Source of the DNA: an uncultured Odoribacter sp.
GTDB lineage: Bacteria; Bacteroidota; Bacteroidia; Bacteroidales; Marinifilaceae
Direction of reading: 5' to 3'
DNA: 9,453 nt
Assembly: GCA_905204385.1 (NCBI GenBank)
Contig: CAJKZL010000085.1
Span: forward strand, 1-9,453
This document shows, piece after piece, positions 7,072 to 9,453 of the stretch. The first letter of the stretch is position 1, and each line of letters starts with the position of its first letter. The position numbers were made by a program, and so were the translations under genes. Below the pieces are notes generated by a model. That model was not told the DNA's origin. It did not search any database and saw only the letters and a program-made list of their open reading frames with translations.

Positions 7072-7079
7072 TAATTTTG
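7072..7079 (+). promoter_or_regulatory. Candidate -7 box for the antiporter gene
   Basis: TAATTTTG matches TAnnTTTG exactly and lies three bases after the regulator stop codon, 20 bases before the antiporter ATG. No good -33 element is seen at the expected spacing. If active, transcription would start near 7085 with a leader of about 15 bases, making the antiporter at least partly independent of the two-component operon. Confidence 0.4.
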
Positions 7080-7090
7080 CTCCAAATATC

Positions 7091-7095
7091 GGGAG
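7091..7095 (+). promoter_or_regulatory. Ribosome binding site deciding the antiporter start
   Basis: GGGAG sits four bases upstream of the ATG at 7100. It supports this start over the in-frame ATG at 6983, which lies inside the response regulator gene and would add 39 residues that translate the regulator's DNA in another frame. Confidence 0.45.
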
Positions 7096-7099
7096 TAAT

Positions 7100-9373
7100 A
7101 TGTCTCACTTGCCTACTTTGATCACAGACCTGGCTTTGATACTGGCTTCAGCAGGTTTGATCACACTTATTTTTAAGCGTTTGAAACAGCCGTTGGTATT
7201 GGGCTATATCGTGGCCGGCATTATTGCCGGGCCGCATGTAACCATTACGCCGACAGTGGTCGATTCGGGAAATATCCAGACCTGGGCGGATATCGGAGTG
7301 GTGTTTCTATTGTTTGCATTATGTCTGGAGTTCATTTTCAAGAAACTAATGAAGGTGGGAGGCCCTGCGACGATTGCCGCCATCACTATTATTTTCGGCA
7401 TGGTGATGCTAGGTTTTACCGTCGGTGCTGCTATGGGCTGGAAAAGAATGGATTGCATTTTTCTGGGTGGAATGCTGGCTATGTCCTCCACTTCGATTAT
7501 TTATAAAGCATTCGATGACCTGGGATTGCGCACCAAACGTTTTACGGGTTTGGTTTTCGGCATTCTGATCATCGAGGATCTGGTTGCCATTGTCTTGATG
7601 GTTTTGCTGTCGACCATGGCGGTAAGCCAGAATTTCGAGGGTATGGAGATGGTTTACAGCATCGGTAAGTTGTTGTTTTTCCTCCTGTTGTGGTTCCTGA
7701 CGGGAATTTTTATTATTCCCACCTTTTTCCGCAGGACCCGGTTGTTGATGGGCGATGAAACCATGCTGATCGTGTCTTTGGGATTGTGTCTGTCGATGGT
7801 GGTGTTTGCCGCTCAAGTGGGTTTTTCCTCGGCTTTGGGGGCTTTTGTCATGGGCTCTATCCTGGCCGAGACGCTGGAGGCGGAAAAGATCGAACGGTTG
7901 GTGAAGCCGGTAAAAGATCTGTTTGCAGCGATTTTTTTCGTGTCGGTGGGGATGATGGTGGATCCGGGAATGATAGCGGCTTATATCTGGCCGGTGGTCA
8001 TCATTACGCTGGCTGTACTGATTGGACAGGCGGTATTCGGTACCTTTGGGGTCATTCTCGCCGGGCAACCTTTAAAAACCGCTTTGCAGTCGGGCTTTTG
8101 CCTTACACAGATCGGAGAGTTTGCCTTTATTATTGCGGGACTAGGCATATCGATGAAAGTCACCAGCCATTTCCTTTATCCGGTGGTGGTGGCCGTGGCG
8201 GTGATCACCACTTTCCTGACGCCTTATATGATCCGGTTGGCCGAACCGGTCTACCCTCTGGTGGAAAAACATCTTCCCCGGCAATGGAAAAGGTTTATCG
8301 AGCGGTATTCTGCGGGGATTCATGTGATCAATCATGAAAGCAACTGGAAGAAACTGCTGACTTCTTTATTACGGATTGTGACGATTTATTCGGTGATCAT
8401 TATTGCTTTATTGATTCTGTCGTTTCATTTCCTGGTTCCTTTTTTGCTGAAGCATGTGCCGGGGTTTTGGGGATCTTTGCTGGGCGCCGTATTGATACTT
8501 ACGATGATTGCTCCTTTTTTGAGGGCGATTGTAGCGAAAAAAAATCATTCCGTAGAATTTCAGGTGCTGTGGGAGGATAGCTATTTCAGCCGGGCTTATC
8601 TGGTTTCGCTGGTGGTGTTCCGCTTTGTGCTTGCCATTGTATATGTGATGATCGTGATTATGACATTGTTCAAAGCTTCGGTGGCCATCTTGTCGGGAGT
8701 GGCCTGCCTGTTGGTGGCGGGGATGTTTTATTCGCGCTATTTGAAGAAGCAGTCCATATTGATCGAGCGTCGTTTTCTGCGCAATTTCCGTATCCGTGAG
8801 GTATATGCCCGGCATGGAGGGGGAAAAACGCCGCCGAAGTTTGCCGGACATTTGTTGGCCAGGGATCTCCATTTGGCCGATTTCAACATTCCCGCCGAAT
8901 CTTTGTGGGCAGGTTATACGCTGGCGGAACTGGCATTGACTACCCGCTTCGGTATTATGGTGGTAGCCATTTTCAGGGGAAGCACCTGTATAAATATTCC
9001 CGGAGGCAAAGAACGCCTTTACCCTCAGGACCGGGTGCAGGTGATCGGGAGCGACGAGCAACTGAGCCGTTTCGGTGAGAAGTTGGAATCCATGACCTTG
9101 CCGCCGGTGGATTCCGATTTGACACAAAGTGGGGTGTGCCTGAAGCAGTTTGTAGTTACCGAAGATTCTCCCTATAAAGGTAAAAGTATACGGGAATCCG
9201 GGATTCGGGATAAGTACCGATGCGTAGTGGTCGGCGTGGAACGAGGAAAGGCTTCATTGCGCAATCCTGATGCCTCTACGGTATTCGAGGTAGGCGATCT
9301 GGTGTGGATTGTCGGAGAGGAAGGGAATGTTTATGAGGTGATGGAGGATGGGTATAAAGATTATAGATTATAG
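7100..9373 (+). CDS. CPA2 monovalent cation:proton antiporter (KefB-like) with two RCK_C domains
   Basis: This 757-residue inner-membrane protein probably exchanges K+ or Na+ for H+ in ion and pH homeostasis. The Na+/H+ exchanger domain (about 8-380) starts with the CPA2-typical RLKQPLVLGYIVAGIIAGP (27-45). It has MAMSSTSIIYKAFDDLGL in the unwound-helix region, the ion-site pair E159-D160 in ILIIEDLVAI, SSALGAFVMGSILAE (243-257) and a later GEFAFIIAGLG. A second hydrophobic block with about four helices (about 420-545) is not part of the core exchanger fold. The cytoplasmic tail carries two RCK_C/TrkA_C-type domains: about 584-665 (FNIPAESLWAGYTLAELALT, ending RVQVIGSDEQL) and about 676-750 (ending DLVWIVGEEGNV). 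There is no RCK_N nucleotide-binding domain. The ATG at 7100 is chosen because of the GGGAG before it and because translation from 6983 would overlap the regulator. The last codons fall inside a heptamer repeat. Ion specificity cannot be read from sequence. Confidence 0.9.
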   Translation: MSHLPTLITDLALILASAGLITLIFKRLKQPLVLGYIVAGIIAGPHVTITPTVVDSGNIQTWADIGVVFLLFALCLEFIFKKLMKVGGPATIAAITIIFGMVMLGFTVGAAMGWKRMDCIFLGGMLAMSSTSIIYKAFDDLGLRTKRFTGLVFGILIIEDLVAIVLMVLLSTMAVSQNFEGMEMVYSIGKLLFFLLLWFLTGIFIIPTFFRRTRLLMGDETMLIVSLGLCLSMVVFAAQVGFSSALGAFVMGSILAETLEAEKIERLVKPVKDLFAAIFFVSVGMMVDPGMIAAYIWPVVIITLAVLIGQAVFGTFGVILAGQPLKTALQSGFCLTQIGEFAFIIAGLGISMKVTSHFLYPVVVAVAVITTFLTPYMIRLAEPVYPLVEKHLPRQWKRFIERYSAGIHVINHESNWKKLLTSLLRIVTIYSVIIIALLILSFHFLVPFLLKHVPGFWGSLLGAVLILTMIAPFLRAIVAKKNHSVEFQVLWEDSYFSRAYLVSLVVFRFVLAIVYVMIVIMTLFKASVAILSGVACLLVAGMFYSRYLKKQSILIERRFLRNFRIREVYARHGGGKTPPKFAGHLLARDLHLADFNIPAESLWAGYTLAELALTTRFGIMVVAIFRGSTCINIPGGKERLYPQDRVQVIGSDEQLSRFGEKLESMTLPPVDSDLTQSGVCLKQFVVTEDSPYKGKSIRESGIRDKYRCVVVGVERGKASLRNPDASTVFEVGDLVWIVGEEGNVYEVMEDGYKDYRL

Positions 9374-9387
9374 ATTAGAGATGAGAG
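9360..9387 (+). repeat. Heptamer array overlapping the antiporter stop codon
   Basis: Four contiguous 7-base units start with two exact copies of ATTATAG, followed by ATTAGAG and ATGAGAG, which drift progressively toward purines. The first two units encode the last residues (DYRL) and the TAG stop of the antiporter. The rest of the window (9388-9453) is almost entirely G/A-rich on the plus strand, with loosely repeated AGGATA/AGGATT words and no gene, promoter or terminator that I can recognise. Confidence 0.7.
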
Positions 9388-9453
9388 GGGGGAAGAGGAT
9401 AGGATTAGGATATGGGTAGTATGGGAATAGAGTCGCTGGAAGGATGGAGGAAA

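Noticed and set aside
6983..7099. N-terminal extension of the antiporter
   Set aside because: It overlaps the response regulator coding region in a different frame, and the first plausible start with a ribosome binding site and a membrane-helix start is 7100.
7409..8068. Long minus-strand ORFs opposite the antiporter (also 8408-9127)
   Set aside because: They are rich in H, Q, R and N, as expected from the reverse strand of a hydrophobic membrane-protein gene, and show no motifs.

Overview
The window looks like a chromosomal segment of a Bacteroidetes bacterium, most likely order Bacteroidales. The grounds are three near-consensus Bacteroidetes promoter elements of the TAnnTTTG type, generally weak Shine-Dalgarno sequences, a LytS-type kinase paired with a LytTR regulator, a stand-alone MacB ATPase and permease, and a short divergent N-terminus resembling Bacteroides exported proteins. 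I cannot narrow the genus.

Layout. At the left edge (154-1, minus strand) is the start of an exported protein that runs off the window. A 233-base divergent intergenic region follows, holding a strong candidate promoter for the rightward genes, a perfect 16-base dyad and a small leader ORF with an unusually good Shine-Dalgarno. From 388 to 5202 there is a complete tripartite efflux set: a TolC-family outer-membrane channel, a MacA-like periplasmic adaptor, a MacB-type ATPase and a MacB/FtsX-type permease. Next, 5270-7068 encodes a four-TM LytS/YehU-type histidine kinase and its LytTR response regulator. Finally 7100-9373 encodes a large CPA2 monovalent cation:proton antiporter with two C-terminal RCK_C (TrkA_C) domains. 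The last 80 bases are a purine-rich intergenic tract.

How the genes fit together. The ATPase and permease would form the inner-membrane engine, the adaptor would bridge the periplasm and the TolC-like protein would form the exit duct. This gives ATP-driven export of an unknown substrate (drug, peptide, siderophore or lipid-like molecule). The two-component pair next door is an obvious candidate regulator of the pump, but no binding site proves it. The antiporter is probably a separate transcription unit for K+/Na+ and pH homeostasis.

I see no clearly undescribed system. All complete genes belong to known families. The points most worth a second look are the partial leftward gene, two heptanucleotide repeat arrays placed directly at the ends of genes, the conflict between the kinase promoter and its start codon, and the leader mini-ORF with the dyad upstream of the efflux operon.
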